64,000 nt of DNA, from positions 62,001 through 126,000 of the forward strand of contig JAPPJY010000009.1 of assembly GCA_028874335.1 (NCBI GenBank), read 5' to 3'. The notes under the pieces are model-generated. The model worked only from the letters and a program-made list of their open reading frames with translations. It was not told the DNA's origin and did not search any database. Of this stretch, positions 53,766-62,563 are shown piece by piece (position 1 is the stretch's first letter; every line of letters starts with the position of its first letter). The position numbers were made by a program, and so were the translations under genes. This DNA comes from Gemmatimonadota bacterium. GTDB lineage: Bacteria > Latescibacterota > UBA2968 > GCA-2709665.

Positions 53766-54857
53766 TCAGGACTTTCCCAGACCGTCCGGACCGAACCGCA
53801 GCAATCTGAGGCCGGCATATGCTTTGGCCTGTACGCCGCCATCTTCGATCGCCAGTTTGACGTGGTTGAGTCCCTTGTGAAGCATATACACACCGTTCTT
53901 GTCGAAAACCCGTTCCAGTCCCGGGAAGACACGCAAGCCGTTACCCTTTGCCGGCAGACAGAGTTCCCGCTCCTCCAGGCGTTCCAGAACCGGCAGCCAT
54001 GTCCGGATGCCAGTGCTGAGCCAGTCCCCCACCGGCCAGCGGCCCTTTCTTTCACTTCGCGGAAACATCTCGAGTCCGAGACGCGGACGCAAGCCGCGAG
54101 CGGAAGCGTCGAAACAGGGTCGGAAGTATGGAAATACGTCACGCCAATCAGCAAGGGCGTCCATCACGTTTCGTACCGAACCCGGCCAACCGGCGCGATC
54201 CAGGAAAACCGGCATCTCCTCCGACTTGATTCCGTTGACAATCACCCGCACGGCCCTGAAGGAGCGGCCGGGCATCGCTCCCACGTGATCCAGCCGCCCC
54301 CCCGGTGGGAGCGCGCCGACAACCCGGTCCATGACCCGGCGCTCACCGGCGTCATGGTTCCATCCAACCGCATTCGTCAACTCCGCAACCACGTCACCAG
54401 GAGAACAGACCTCTGTATCGTCCGGCGACGGGGCGGATCGCACCCCAAGAAACAAACCGGGATCCGGCGATGCTTCCGTCCCGATTCCGGCGATATCGTA
54501 TTCGAGCATGATATCGTTGAACCTGGCGCTCAAGGCGGATTCGGACGCCGTCTGAGGATCCGCAAACTCTGAGAGGAATCTGCCCAGCGCCGCAGCCGCT
54601 GAATCTGGCCGGGCCGTCTTTCCCCGATTGACGAAGTAGCCCGGCAGTCCCGGATGCCCCGGAAGGACGCGGACGGAGAAGTCGGCAACGGGCGCGGGGT
54701 CCCCAAGGCCGAACTCGAAGAACACCCTGTTCAACACCGGCCAGCCGGGAAGTTCGACAACCCGGCGCACCAGGCGGTCCCAGCCTTGACCGGCGACGAG
54801 TTCCGACGGAATGAAACGGCGCGATTCCGGTGAAATCACCCTGAGGCCCTCCGGCAT
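53766..54857 (-). CDS. uncharacterised 363-residue protein of the NHLP cluster
   Basis: From the ATG at 54857 with AAGGAG at 7 bases. Soluble, no signal peptide. The N-terminal half holds FFEFGLGDPAPVADFSVRVL; the C-terminal part has RPRLGLEMFPRSERKGRWPV, LEERELCLPAKGNGLRVFPG and LHKGLNHVKLAIEDGGVQAK. I know no named domain, but the NHVKL...AKAY ending resembles, from memory, an uncharacterised family next to NHLP/NHLM genes in cyanobacteria; not verified. There are no CxxxCxxC or other catalytic signatures. It is the only non-transport protein on the strand beside the precursor, hence a candidate tailoring or leader-binding factor. It is separated from the precursor by a terminator. Confidence 0.75.
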   Translation of the reverse strand: MPEGLRVISPESRRFIPSELVAGQGWDRLVRRVVELPGWPVLNRVFFEFGLGDPAPVADFSVRVLPGHPGLPGYFVNRGKTARPDSAAAALGRFLSEFADPQTASESALSARFNDIMLEYDIAGIGTEASPDPGLFLGVRSAPSPDDTEVCSPGDVVAELTNAVGWNHDAGERRVMDRVVGALPPGGRLDHVGAMPGRSFRAVRVIVNGIKSEEMPVFLDRAGWPGSVRNVMDALADWRDVFPYFRPCFDASARGLRPRLGLEMFPRSERKGRWPVGDWLSTGIRTWLPVLERLEERELCLPAKGNGLRVFPGLERVFDKNGVYMLHKGLNHVKLAIEDGGVQAKAYAGLRLLRFGPDGLGKS

Positions 54858-54932
54858 CGTCAACTCCTTGGCCAAACCGCGTTGTACGCAATCAGGCCGT
54901 TCCGTTCTTCTCACTTCGCATCGCACGTACGA

Positions 54933-54964
54933 AAAAACCGGCGCCGCCTTCGGGCGGCACCGGG
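54933..54964 (-). terminator. rho-independent terminator after the NHLP precursor
   Basis: CCGGCGCCGCC-TTCG-GGCGGCACCGG gives an 11-base stem with one mismatch and an ultra-stable TTCG-class loop. On the minus strand it is followed by TTTTTT. It lies 72 bases past the precursor stop, so the precursor forms a short independent message, with partial read-through to the gene at 53766. Confidence 0.85.
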
Positions 54965-55035
54965 AAAATACGTCGTATAACCATGCGGGATTCCTGACCT
55001 CGCCTCCTGATGTCTCGGCAAGATTCTTCGAACGA

Positions 55036-55350
55036 TCAGGGACCTCCCAACGGAACGTGGTACTCGTCGTGATGATCGTGACCCCATTCACAATTCTCTG
55101 CGCCTGCACCGCCCACAACCGCCGCCAACTCGTCCTCGCTCATCGCCTCCGGTCCGTTTCTCAACGGAAGAACCAGGTGCGCGGTCGTCAGGTTGTCTTC
55201 GTGAATTTCAATCGAGAAATTCTCCGGGATCTTCACGCCGAGCTCTTTTTCTATTGAGCCCTTGGGGTTCTCCAGCAGACTGGCACGAAACTGCGCGTCG
55301 GAAGACGCTTTGAATACGACGTGGTCCTGCATTTCCTGCATGGTCTTCAT
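55036..55350 (-). CDS. NHLP-leader (nitrile hydratase-like) RiPP precursor peptide
   Basis: A 104-residue peptide with AGGGGG before the ATG. The N-terminal 60-70 residues match the nitrile-hydratase-like leader peptide of proteusins: VFKASSDAQFRASLLENPKG, VKIPENFSIEIHEDN, then LPLRNGPEAMSEDELAAVVGG ending in the double glycine. The core after GG is 23 residues, with one Cys, one Trp, one Tyr and four His in the motif HDHHDEYH plus several acids, and it ends PLGGP. Such a His/Asp/Glu-rich core suggests metal binding. It follows the exporter genes at 55754-62146. No LanM, YcaO or radical SAM gene is in the window. Confidence 0.88.
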   Translation of the reverse strand: MKTMQEMQDHVVFKASSDAQFRASLLENPKGSIEKELGVKIPENFSIEIHEDNLTTAHLVLPLRNGPEAMSEDELAAVVGGAGAENCEWGHDHHDEYHVPLGGP

Positions 55351-55484
55351 CGTGGCCCCCTGGTTTGGAGTGGTGAGAAAAAGTGAATGTTTCGTGATTA
55401 AATTTATATATATCGCATTATTTGTGGTTTTTTCGGTCTAATACGGTAAGGAAACATGATCTTTTCGTGATATTTACCACAAGG

Positions 55485-55514
55485 CAAATATAACGATTTT
55501 CCGTCGCATGTCAA
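55485..55514 (-). promoter_or_regulatory. putative promoter of the NHLP precursor
   Basis: On the minus strand TTGACA, 18 bases, TATTTG, about 135 bases before the precursor ATG. The surrounding 403-base gap (55351-55753) is AT-rich between 55390 and 55500, unlike the coding DNA. No other feature is seen in the gap. Confidence 0.5.
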
Positions 55515-55753
55515 CCCCGGCGTATGGACCCACGGGAGATTGTCGGGGCATGTCTCTTTACGATTTACGCATTAGCCTCAATCTGAAAAAAACAGCAACG
55601 CGGCGACGCGATAAAACCCTCCGAAACGGGGCAATATCGACGTATAGAAGGACGTTTATTCCCTTCGCGTCCAGTGACCTGGTGTATCCTGGTAATCAGC
55701 AGTCTAATCGCCTTTATTTACAAGCACATATTCGAATTAACGTCCCCGAAGAC

Positions 55754-58702
55754 TTACGAATCAAGGTTAGTTGACTGAAGCGTCTGACGCCGCGCGAGCG
55801 CGGCAAAGACCCCGTTGCGCTCGATGAGCTGCCGAAAGCTGCCCCTCTCCACGATACGCCCGGCGTCCAGCACGAAGATTCTGTCAACGTCGCGGATCGT
55901 GCTCAGCCGATGAGCAATGACGACACGGGTCACCCCCAGCCCCTTCAGGGACGATTGTACCACTGCCTGTGCCCGGTTGTCCAGGGCGCTGGTGGCCTCG
56001 TCGAAAAGCATAATGCGCGGCTTGCGGGCGAATGCGCGCGCGATCAGCAGACGTTGCTTTTGCCCTGCCGAAAGACCCACGCCGCCTTCCGGTATGATGG
56101 TATGCATACCCATCGGCATCGCCCGTATATCTTCTTCAAGCGCAGCCGCCCTGGCGGCAGCCCACGCCTCTTCATCGTTCAACGGAGACATCCCGGCGAT
56201 ATTCTCGAAGATATTTCCCGCGACAATCTGGCCGTTCTGAAGGACGACGCCCATATGCCTCCGGAGGGCTGTCAGGTCCAGGCTGGACAGGTCGTGCCCG
56301 TCCAGAAAAACCGTTCCCGACTCCGGCCGCTCGAAGCCGAGCAACAGGCGGTAGACGGTTGATTTTCCGCAGCCGGAGGGTCCCACGAACGCGACGTAGT
56401 CACCCTGCCGGATTCGAAACGAAACGCTGTCGATCGCCTTTGACGCATCCGGACCGTATCGAAAGTTCACGCTCGAGAATTCCAGCTCACCCTTTATGTC
56501 CGAAAGCTCGATGCGTCCGTCCGCGGTTTCGGGCGTGGCATTGAAAATCGGTCGTACGCGCTCGAGGAGCGGGATCACGGCGATTGCGGTTGCCGCGGCG
56601 GAGGTGAGTGCGATCACTGCGCCGGTGAGCTGGCCGAACGCGGCATTGAAGGAAAGAAAACCCGCCAGGTCGAATGTCGATCCTCTTCCGTCCAGGATGG
56701 CGTGCTGCACCGACTCGAAGATGACGATAAGCGCAAGGGGATGGAACATGCCGACAACGACGTATTGCGCCGCGGTCCACTTCAGTGCGGAGAAGGCGGC
56801 TCGCTTCTGCCCGGCGAAGCGCCTGGCCCAGCGCGCCAGCGCGAAGGTCTCGGAATTGGCAACCCGAAGCTTGGCAAGGCCGGTTATCAGTTGAAATACG
56901 AACCCGTTGATCGCCCCCTGGATGCGAAATACGTCCCGATAATGACGAAGCTGCCCCCTTGCCAGAAACCACGTCGCACCCACCAGGACGAACAGCAATC
57001 CACAGACGTACAGGGCGAGCGACCGGCTGTAGTAGAAGAGCAATGCGAGATTGAATACGGAAAAGATGCCGCCCATGGCCGCACCCACGGCCGCGAAGGA
57101 GATGATACGCCTGATCTCGCTGATTCCGTTCGCGCGGTTTTCAAGGTCCCCCACCGTGTAGTCGCGAAAAAACGGTGCGCGAAGCGCAATCAGCCTGCTC
57201 CAGATGGCGGACTGGAGGCGCTCGTCGACGCGACCCTCGATCCTAAGCAGGGCGATTCCGCGCACAATCTCGAAGACCGCGTTGCCGAAAGCAGCCATTA
57301 ACAGCGCGATCAGTGCGACAGACCACAGCGAGATTTCCGCCCGGGGAATGATGCGGACGAGCAACTCGCCGGTCAGTATCGGTGTCAGGAGTGACGCCAT
57401 TCCGCCCAGGATGCCCACCAATAACACCGTACGAAGGTCCCCCCCGCGGCGATGCAGCGAGAATCGAAGTATGGACCCGCCCGACTCGATGCGGTCGGGC
57501 AGCGGCGCGTAGAAAGCCAGGCCGCCCGGGGCGATCCCCCCCGCGTTGCCTTCGTTGACCACAAAAGATTCGCTCGTGACCGGATCAATTGCCCGGTACG
57601 TACCGCCGTCGTCGGAAAGAAGCGCGAGCGGCCGGCCCGCGCCGTCTTCCCCCGCTTTGAAACCCACCAGGGAAGGGCCGTCCTTCCGCCACCATCCCGG
57701 CGCCAGCGAAATCCATCGCGTCCGGATCCCGGACCTGCGGGCAATCCTCTCGACGGCCTCCACGGACGTCTGTGCTTCCCCGGAGGTCGACGGAATCTCC
57801 AGCGAGGCCCCGCACGAAGAAGCCACGATTGCTGCCGCCGCTTGAAGCGGCGTTCCGTCGCTGACGGTGGCGGTCGCGTTGTCGCCGGGCCCGGCCAGAA
57901 CCCTCTCGAATCCGCCGAGGGCCCGCGTAACCGAAGTTCTCCTGATTTCGTGCGCATTGCGGCGTCGGGTCTGCAGGTTACCAACCGATTCAGACTCGGC
58001 CAGAATGGCGAATTCCAGGATTCGCGTACCGAAACGCTCAAACGCTTCCCAGAAACGGTCCGTGAGAAGGGCCGTTGGCGTATAGAATGCGGACACCGTC
58101 GCGTCGGCGTCGATCTGCAGCCATGTTCGCTCGATGACCGGCACGAGCGGACTGCCCGCAGGCACAGCGAGGGCATCGCGCCCTGCAAGGCGCATCTGCG
58201 CATCCGCGCCAACCCAGATGACGTCCAAATGCTGGGCGCTGAGCACGCTGCCGGCTGCATAGGAAACGTCCGGTTCCGCCTCCAGCAACTGTGCGTCCCG
58301 GGGCGGCGGCCGGTCCCGAACCACGAATTCCGAGACCCGGGAAATCCATTCGTCGATCCAGCTGGTCGCGGCAAGATCGAACTCGTCCGAAGCGACGCCG
58401 TCCCGCTCTCCCCGGACGATGACCCCGTCGAGAGATGGCACGGCGAGGAATCCGAACGTGCGATGAGGCTGATCCGGATGCCTGATGGTGTCCGCGCCAA
58501 AGGCCATTTCTCCGGCCGGAACGCGGGCGACGAAGTTCCGGCGTCCCGCGGCTTCGTTGTGTTCGAGTTCGACGGCGAAGACGTCCAGGTATCCCCGTTC
58601 GACAAAGTAGACAACGGCCGTGTCGTCCATCGGGAACGGCCGGTGGGCGCCGGTTTCGATCCGGACGCCGCGTATGCGTTCGATGAGCGGTTTTTCAGAC
58701 AT
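55754..58702 (-). CDS. NHLM-type ABC transporter 2 (no active peptidase)
   Basis: A 982-residue ABC protein of the NHLM_micro_ABC2 type, the second partner in NHLP export systems. The first about 400 residues are a non-catalytic extension, partly cupin/cNMP-like (VARVPAGEMAFGADTIRH), where the peptidase would lie; the Cys/His/Asp triad is absent. A six-helix membrane domain (about 425-700) follows (TVLLVGILGGMASLLTPILT). The ATPase has Walker A GPSGCGKST, a variant signature LSAGQKQR, Walker B IMLFDEATSALD and IAHRLST. It starts 4 bases after the C39 exporter gene ends, so the two proteins are made together, probably as a heterodimer. Confidence 0.92.
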   Translation of the reverse strand: MSEKPLIERIRGVRIETGAHRPFPMDDTAVVYFVERGYLDVFAVELEHNEAAGRRNFVARVPAGEMAFGADTIRHPDQPHRTFGFLAVPSLDGVIVRGERDGVASDEFDLAATSWIDEWISRVSEFVVRDRPPPRDAQLLEAEPDVSYAAGSVLSAQHLDVIWVGADAQMRLAGRDALAVPAGSPLVPVIERTWLQIDADATVSAFYTPTALLTDRFWEAFERFGTRILEFAILAESESVGNLQTRRRNAHEIRRTSVTRALGGFERVLAGPGDNATATVSDGTPLQAAAAIVASSCGASLEIPSTSGEAQTSVEAVERIARRSGIRTRWISLAPGWWRKDGPSLVGFKAGEDGAGRPLALLSDDGGTYRAIDPVTSESFVVNEGNAGGIAPGGLAFYAPLPDRIESGGSILRFSLHRRGGDLRTVLLVGILGGMASLLTPILTGELLVRIIPRAEISLWSVALIALLMAAFGNAVFEIVRGIALLRIEGRVDERLQSAIWSRLIALRAPFFRDYTVGDLENRANGISEIRRIISFAAVGAAMGGIFSVFNLALLFYYSRSLALYVCGLLFVLVGATWFLARGQLRHYRDVFRIQGAINGFVFQLITGLAKLRVANSETFALARWARRFAGQKRAAFSALKWTAAQYVVVGMFHPLALIVIFESVQHAILDGRGSTFDLAGFLSFNAAFGQLTGAVIALTSAAATAIAVIPLLERVRPIFNATPETADGRIELSDIKGELEFSSVNFRYGPDASKAIDSVSFRIRQGDYVAFVGPSGCGKSTVYRLLLGFERPESGTVFLDGHDLSSLDLTALRRHMGVVLQNGQIVAGNIFENIAGMSPLNDEEAWAAARAAALEEDIRAMPMGMHTIIPEGGVGLSAGQKQRLLIARAFARKPRIMLFDEATSALDNRAQAVVQSSLKGLGVTRVVIAHRLSTIRDVDRIFVLDAGRIVERGSFRQLIERNGVFAALARRQTLQSTNLDS

Positions 58703-58706
58703 CGTG

Positions 58707-60926
58707 TCAATCCGACATGACCAGGGTTCTGTAAAGGCCGTCTTCCGCGATCAGGCTGTCATGTGTGCCGCGCTGGACGATACGGCCCCGGTCGAGAACA
58801 ACAATCTGGTCCGCGTCTCTGACCGTGCTTAACCTGTGGGCGATGATGAGGCAGGAGCATCCGCGGCGTCGAAGGTGGTCGTCGATCTCGACCTCGGTAA
58901 TCGGGTCCAGCGCTGCGGTGGCCTCGTCGAGCACCAGTACAGCCGGATTCCTCACAAGCGCACGCGCGATTTCCAGGCGCTGCCGCTGACCGCCGCTGAA
59001 ATTGCGCCCTCCCTCGCTGACGGGGCAATCGTACTTCATCGGCCTTGCAGAGACGACGTCATGGATCGCGGCATCCCTGAGCGCTCGGACCACGTCGCGT
59101 TCTTCAATATCGGGGTCCCACAGCGTGACGTTATCCCGCACGCTGGCCTCGAACAGGACAACCTCCTGGTCGACGTAGGATACGATTTCGGCAAAACGGG
59201 CGGGCGGGACGTCCTCGAATGCCTGACCGTCAATGCGCACGGTTCCGGACCAGGGCGTCAGCAGACCGCATACGATCCTGGCAACTGTCGACTTTCCGCT
59301 TCCCGAAGCGCCTACCAGCGCCACGCGGCGGCCCGGCCTGATGGAAAGACTGAAATCCTCGATCAGGGGCGGATCCGTGGCATTATAGCCGAACGTCACA
59401 CCTTCGAGATCGACAAACCCCCGGGGCACCGGTGCGTCCGATACAGGCGCTCCCGTGTTGATGCCCCGGAGTGTTCGCTCGTCGGGGGCGTAGTTCAGGA
59501 CGTCGTCGAGCCGGCCGATATCGGCCCTGATCATCTGTAGACTGGCGCCGAACCGAACCAGACCCTCAACAGGTCGTGAGAAACTCAGCGTGAGACTCTG
59601 AAAGGCGATCAGCCCGCCGATGGAAAGCGCCCCGTCGAGGATGCGAATACCTCCGTATCCCAGGACGATGATGGCGGTAAGCGCCGAGAGCAGAACGGGC
59701 GCGACATTGGCAACCGTTGAAACGGTATCGAGGCTCTGCTGGGCGCGAAGCGCATTGGCGTGGATACCGGACCATCGGGCGAAAAAATCGTCCTCGGTAC
59801 CGTTGGCCTTGAACGTCTCGATGATCCTGATGCCGTTTACGGAGGCGCCGGCAACCCTGCCCCTTTCTTTGAGAAGCCTCCGGTTGGCGTTGTCACGGGC
59901 GCGTGCCGCGAAACGCAGCACGATCAGATTTATGGCGACCATCCCCAATGCGATCAACGTTAGTGGAACATCGTACGATAACATGACCAGCGCATAAAAA
60001 ACCATCGTGAATACGTTTATCGCATTGACGGCCAGTTCGCCGGAAAGCAACCGTGCGACCGTGTCATTCGACGCCACGCGGCTGGCAATGTCACCGGCGT
60101 AGCGCTGGCTGAAGAACAACATCGGCAACGTTGCGACGTGCCAGAAAAAGCGCACGGTCGAGATGACGGACAGCTTGGTCTCCATCCTTGCCAGGAGGAT
60201 ACGCTGCAGCCAGGTCAGCGCGCCCTGGACAACGGCCGCGAAGGCCAGTCCGATCAGCATCGGAGAAACCCAGGCGCTGTTCTGTCCGATGAGTACGTCG
60301 TCTATGAACACCTTGATCAGAGTCGGGACGGCCACGCCGGGCACAACGAGGGCCAGGGTCGCCAGCGCCGCGAACGCAAACGGACTACCCGCCTCGCCAA
60401 AGCGGTCGCGCAGTCCGCGAACCAGATTGGGCTGCTGTCCGCCCGGACTGAACCCGGACGAAGGCGCGAAACCGAAGCAGACGCCCGCGAAGCCCTGCAC
60501 GAACTCCTGCATCGTTATCCTTCGAGGACCTTCGCCGGGATCGTTGATATAGACCCTGTCGCCCTTGATCCCTTCGAGAACGACGAAATGGTTGAACTCC
60601 CAGAAGACCACCATGGGAAACGGGACGTCGAACAATTGCTGGTGCTGACTGCGGAAACCCCGGGCAATAAGGCCGTATTCCCGTGCCGCATTCAACATAT
60701 TGGCGGCATTGGCGCCGTCCCTGGAGACGCCGCAGCGTACCCGCAGCGCTTCGAGGGGCACCCATCGTCCGTGATAGGCGAGAATGATGCCAAGACAAGC
60801 GGCCGCGCACTCCGTGGTCTCCATCTGCAGGATCGTCGGCGTCCTGAAACGTCCGCCCCGATCGGACCGGAGGTTCGGATGCAGCTCAGGGTGGGGATTC
60901 AATGACTCAGTCTTTCTTTGATCCAT
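58707..60926 (-). CDS. NHLM-type C39 peptidase ABC transporter
   Basis: A 739-residue NHLM_micro_ABC1-type exporter. The C39 domain has Cys40 in MVTTECAAACLG-like TTECAAACLGIIL, His113 in FNHFVVLEG and Asp129 in INDPGEG. The membrane domain covers about 160-430 (FAFAALATLALVVPGVAVPT). The ATPase has GASGSGKST, FSGGQRQRLEIARAL, VLVLDEATAALD and IAHRLSTV. It would cut the double-glycine leader of the peptide at 55036 and export the core. The start overlaps the HlyD gene by 28 bases, and ABC2 follows 4 bases later. Confidence 0.93.
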   Translation of the reverse strand: MDQRKTESLNPHPELHPNLRSDRGGRFRTPTILQMETTECAAACLGIILAYHGRWVPLEALRVRCGVSRDGANAANMLNAAREYGLIARGFRSQHQQLFDVPFPMVVFWEFNHFVVLEGIKGDRVYINDPGEGPRRITMQEFVQGFAGVCFGFAPSSGFSPGGQQPNLVRGLRDRFGEAGSPFAFAALATLALVVPGVAVPTLIKVFIDDVLIGQNSAWVSPMLIGLAFAAVVQGALTWLQRILLARMETKLSVISTVRFFWHVATLPMLFFSQRYAGDIASRVASNDTVARLLSGELAVNAINVFTMVFYALVMLSYDVPLTLIALGMVAINLIVLRFAARARDNANRRLLKERGRVAGASVNGIRIIETFKANGTEDDFFARWSGIHANALRAQQSLDTVSTVANVAPVLLSALTAIIVLGYGGIRILDGALSIGGLIAFQSLTLSFSRPVEGLVRFGASLQMIRADIGRLDDVLNYAPDERTLRGINTGAPVSDAPVPRGFVDLEGVTFGYNATDPPLIEDFSLSIRPGRRVALVGASGSGKSTVARIVCGLLTPWSGTVRIDGQAFEDVPPARFAEIVSYVDQEVVLFEASVRDNVTLWDPDIEERDVVRALRDAAIHDVVSARPMKYDCPVSEGGRNFSGGQRQRLEIARALVRNPAVLVLDEATAALDPITEVEIDDHLRRRGCSCLIIAHRLSTVRDADQIVVLDRGRIVQRGTHDSLIAEDGLYRTLVMSD

Positions 60927-62146
60927 GGCAGGACGAGCGCGGCTGGCGGTTTGGTGGACTCCCGAATTTCGACGGTTGCAAGCGTTCCGGGTGTGATTTC
61001 AAGGCGGGTGGCGTGCGGTGAGGTCCAGGCGAAGCCGCTACGCGTCGTCGCATCCGGCGTGAGCGCGATTCGTGCCGGATATGGCGGGCCCGCTGCTGAG
61101 AAGGTCCCGGCAAGCTCCTGGTTCTGGAGCACAGCGACCATGCCGTTCAGACTCGCCGGAAACTCGGACACGTGCTCTACAGTACCGATCATGGAGCCGT
61201 ACTCCTCGCGTCGGACGGTGGCGGGAGATACAAGGACGGACATACCCGCCTTGACGCTCTTGCCATCCATGGCAGAGATATAGGTAAGCACGTCCAGACC
61301 TTCTCCACCGGTCTCAATGCTAAGTACAGACTCTCCGGGGTTGAGCGTAGCGCCAATCTGCGCCTTGATTTCGATGATCCTCCCGGAAACCGGAGCTCGA
61401 ATTCGCCAGGTCTCGATAAGCGCCTTGAGTTCGCTGACGTCCAACTCGGCTTTCAGGAGTTCGCCCTTTGCGTGAGAGAGTCGGGAATTGATGCCGCTCC
61501 GCCGCCGAACGTCGTCCACTTCGAGCGCGTCCCGCCGGCGCAGTAATTCGAACAGATTCTGCTGCAAGACGCTCAGCGCCTGTTCGCTTCGCTCGATGGC
61601 CGTCCGATCGATCATACGCTGCGCGAACAGCTTCCGGTCCTCACGAAGGCGCATGTCGGCCTTTTCTTTCAGTTCGCGGTTTATGCGCTCCATCTCGTCC
61701 AGGCGGTCTCGCTGCCTGGCGATGTTCGCCGCCGCGAGCCTGTTCTCCTCATTGGTCTCGGCGATGCGATCCCTGAGTTCCAGTTTGTGCTCGGCCACGA
61801 GCGCGACGGCTCCCTCCAGCCGTTCACTCGTCTCCGCGTCGAAGATTTCAGCCACCACGTCGCCTTCACGAACCTGCTGTCCGACGGTGGCCGTGATTCG
61901 CGCCAGTCTGCCGCCGCCGTCAGACGCCGCGTCGAATACCATGCCCTTGCGACTCAGAAAAATGCCCTCGGCTTCCACGTAGATGGAAATCTCGCCCCAG
62001 AACCCCCACGCCACAACAGCGCCGGTCAGCGCCAGCAGGACGCAGAGCCACAGCCAGGTCATCGGCGTTGTCACGTACAGCGCGCGGTCCAGGTGTTCGG
62101 GCGTCCTCAGGCGATCAAGCGCCCTGTTCCGGTCGGATTCATTCAT
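60899..62146 (-). CDS. NHLM-type HlyD family secretion protein
   Basis: A 415-residue adaptor, first gene of region B. A cytoplasmic stub is followed by one membrane helix (about 28-48, MTWLWLCVLLALTGAVVAWG), a lipoyl half (GGRLARITATVGQQVREGDV), a coiled coil (about 120-250), the second lipoyl half (SGRIIEIKAQIGATLNPGES) and a beta-barrel (DGKSVKAGMSVLVSPATVRR). It belongs to the TIGR03794-like NHLM HlyD group by context. No outer-membrane channel gene is near. The ribosome site is weak. Confidence 0.9.
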   Translation of the reverse strand: MNESDRNRALDRLRTPEHLDRALYVTTPMTWLWLCVLLALTGAVVAWGFWGEISIYVEAEGIFLSRKGMVFDAASDGGGRLARITATVGQQVREGDVVAEIFDAETSERLEGAVALVAEHKLELRDRIAETNEENRLAAANIARQRDRLDEMERINRELKEKADMRLREDRKLFAQRMIDRTAIERSEQALSVLQQNLFELLRRRDALEVDDVRRRSGINSRLSHAKGELLKAELDVSELKALIETWRIRAPVSGRIIEIKAQIGATLNPGESVLSIETGGEGLDVLTYISAMDGKSVKAGMSVLVSPATVRREEYGSMIGTVEHVSEFPASLNGMVAVLQNQELAGTFSAAGPPYPARIALTPDATTRSGFAWTSPHATRLEITPGTLATVEIRESTKPPAALVLPWIKERLSH

Positions 62147-62301
62147 ATCAGAGATGATCGGTAAACCGGTAGAATGTGATTTTTTCGTGTACCCATTTGA
62201 TGCCAGCGAATTTAATGCATATCGTCAACCGATGTCAATCAGATTTCGAGTCCGCGCCCCGGCCGTTGGATCGACCGACCCGGACAACCCGCAATCACAA
62301 T

Positions 62302-62336
62302 AAAAAAAAGACCACCCCTTATGCGGGTGGTCTTTT
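62302..62336 (-). terminator. bidirectional terminator between TonB receptor and NHLM genes
   Basis: GACCACCC-CTTATGC-GGGTGGTC is a perfect 8-base stem flanked by eight A on one side and TTTT on the other, so it reads as a terminator in both directions, stronger on the minus strand. It isolates the HlyD-first operon from the receptor gene. The rest of 62147-62563 contains no gene. Confidence 0.85.
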
Positions 62337-62563
62337 GCCGAACTGCAATCGTCAGTTCGATACTGCCAGCCTGGTTGCGCCGATTCGTCTCCACTGGAGA
62401 CTATGTCAGAAATCTATTATGACATATAGGTGATAATTCCGATCCCTTCAGTGACTTATTCATGAAATTCAGTACGAACCGAAGTTCACAATCCCACGTC
62501 GCGTCGGGCAATTCTGCCGAAACGCCCACTCGTCACCAGAGCCCTGCCGACACACGCTTCGAG

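Noticed and set aside
57452..58720. 422-codon plus-strand frame opposite the NHLM ABC2 gene
   Set aside because: Shadow of the ABC gene's N-terminal part; composition is not protein-like.
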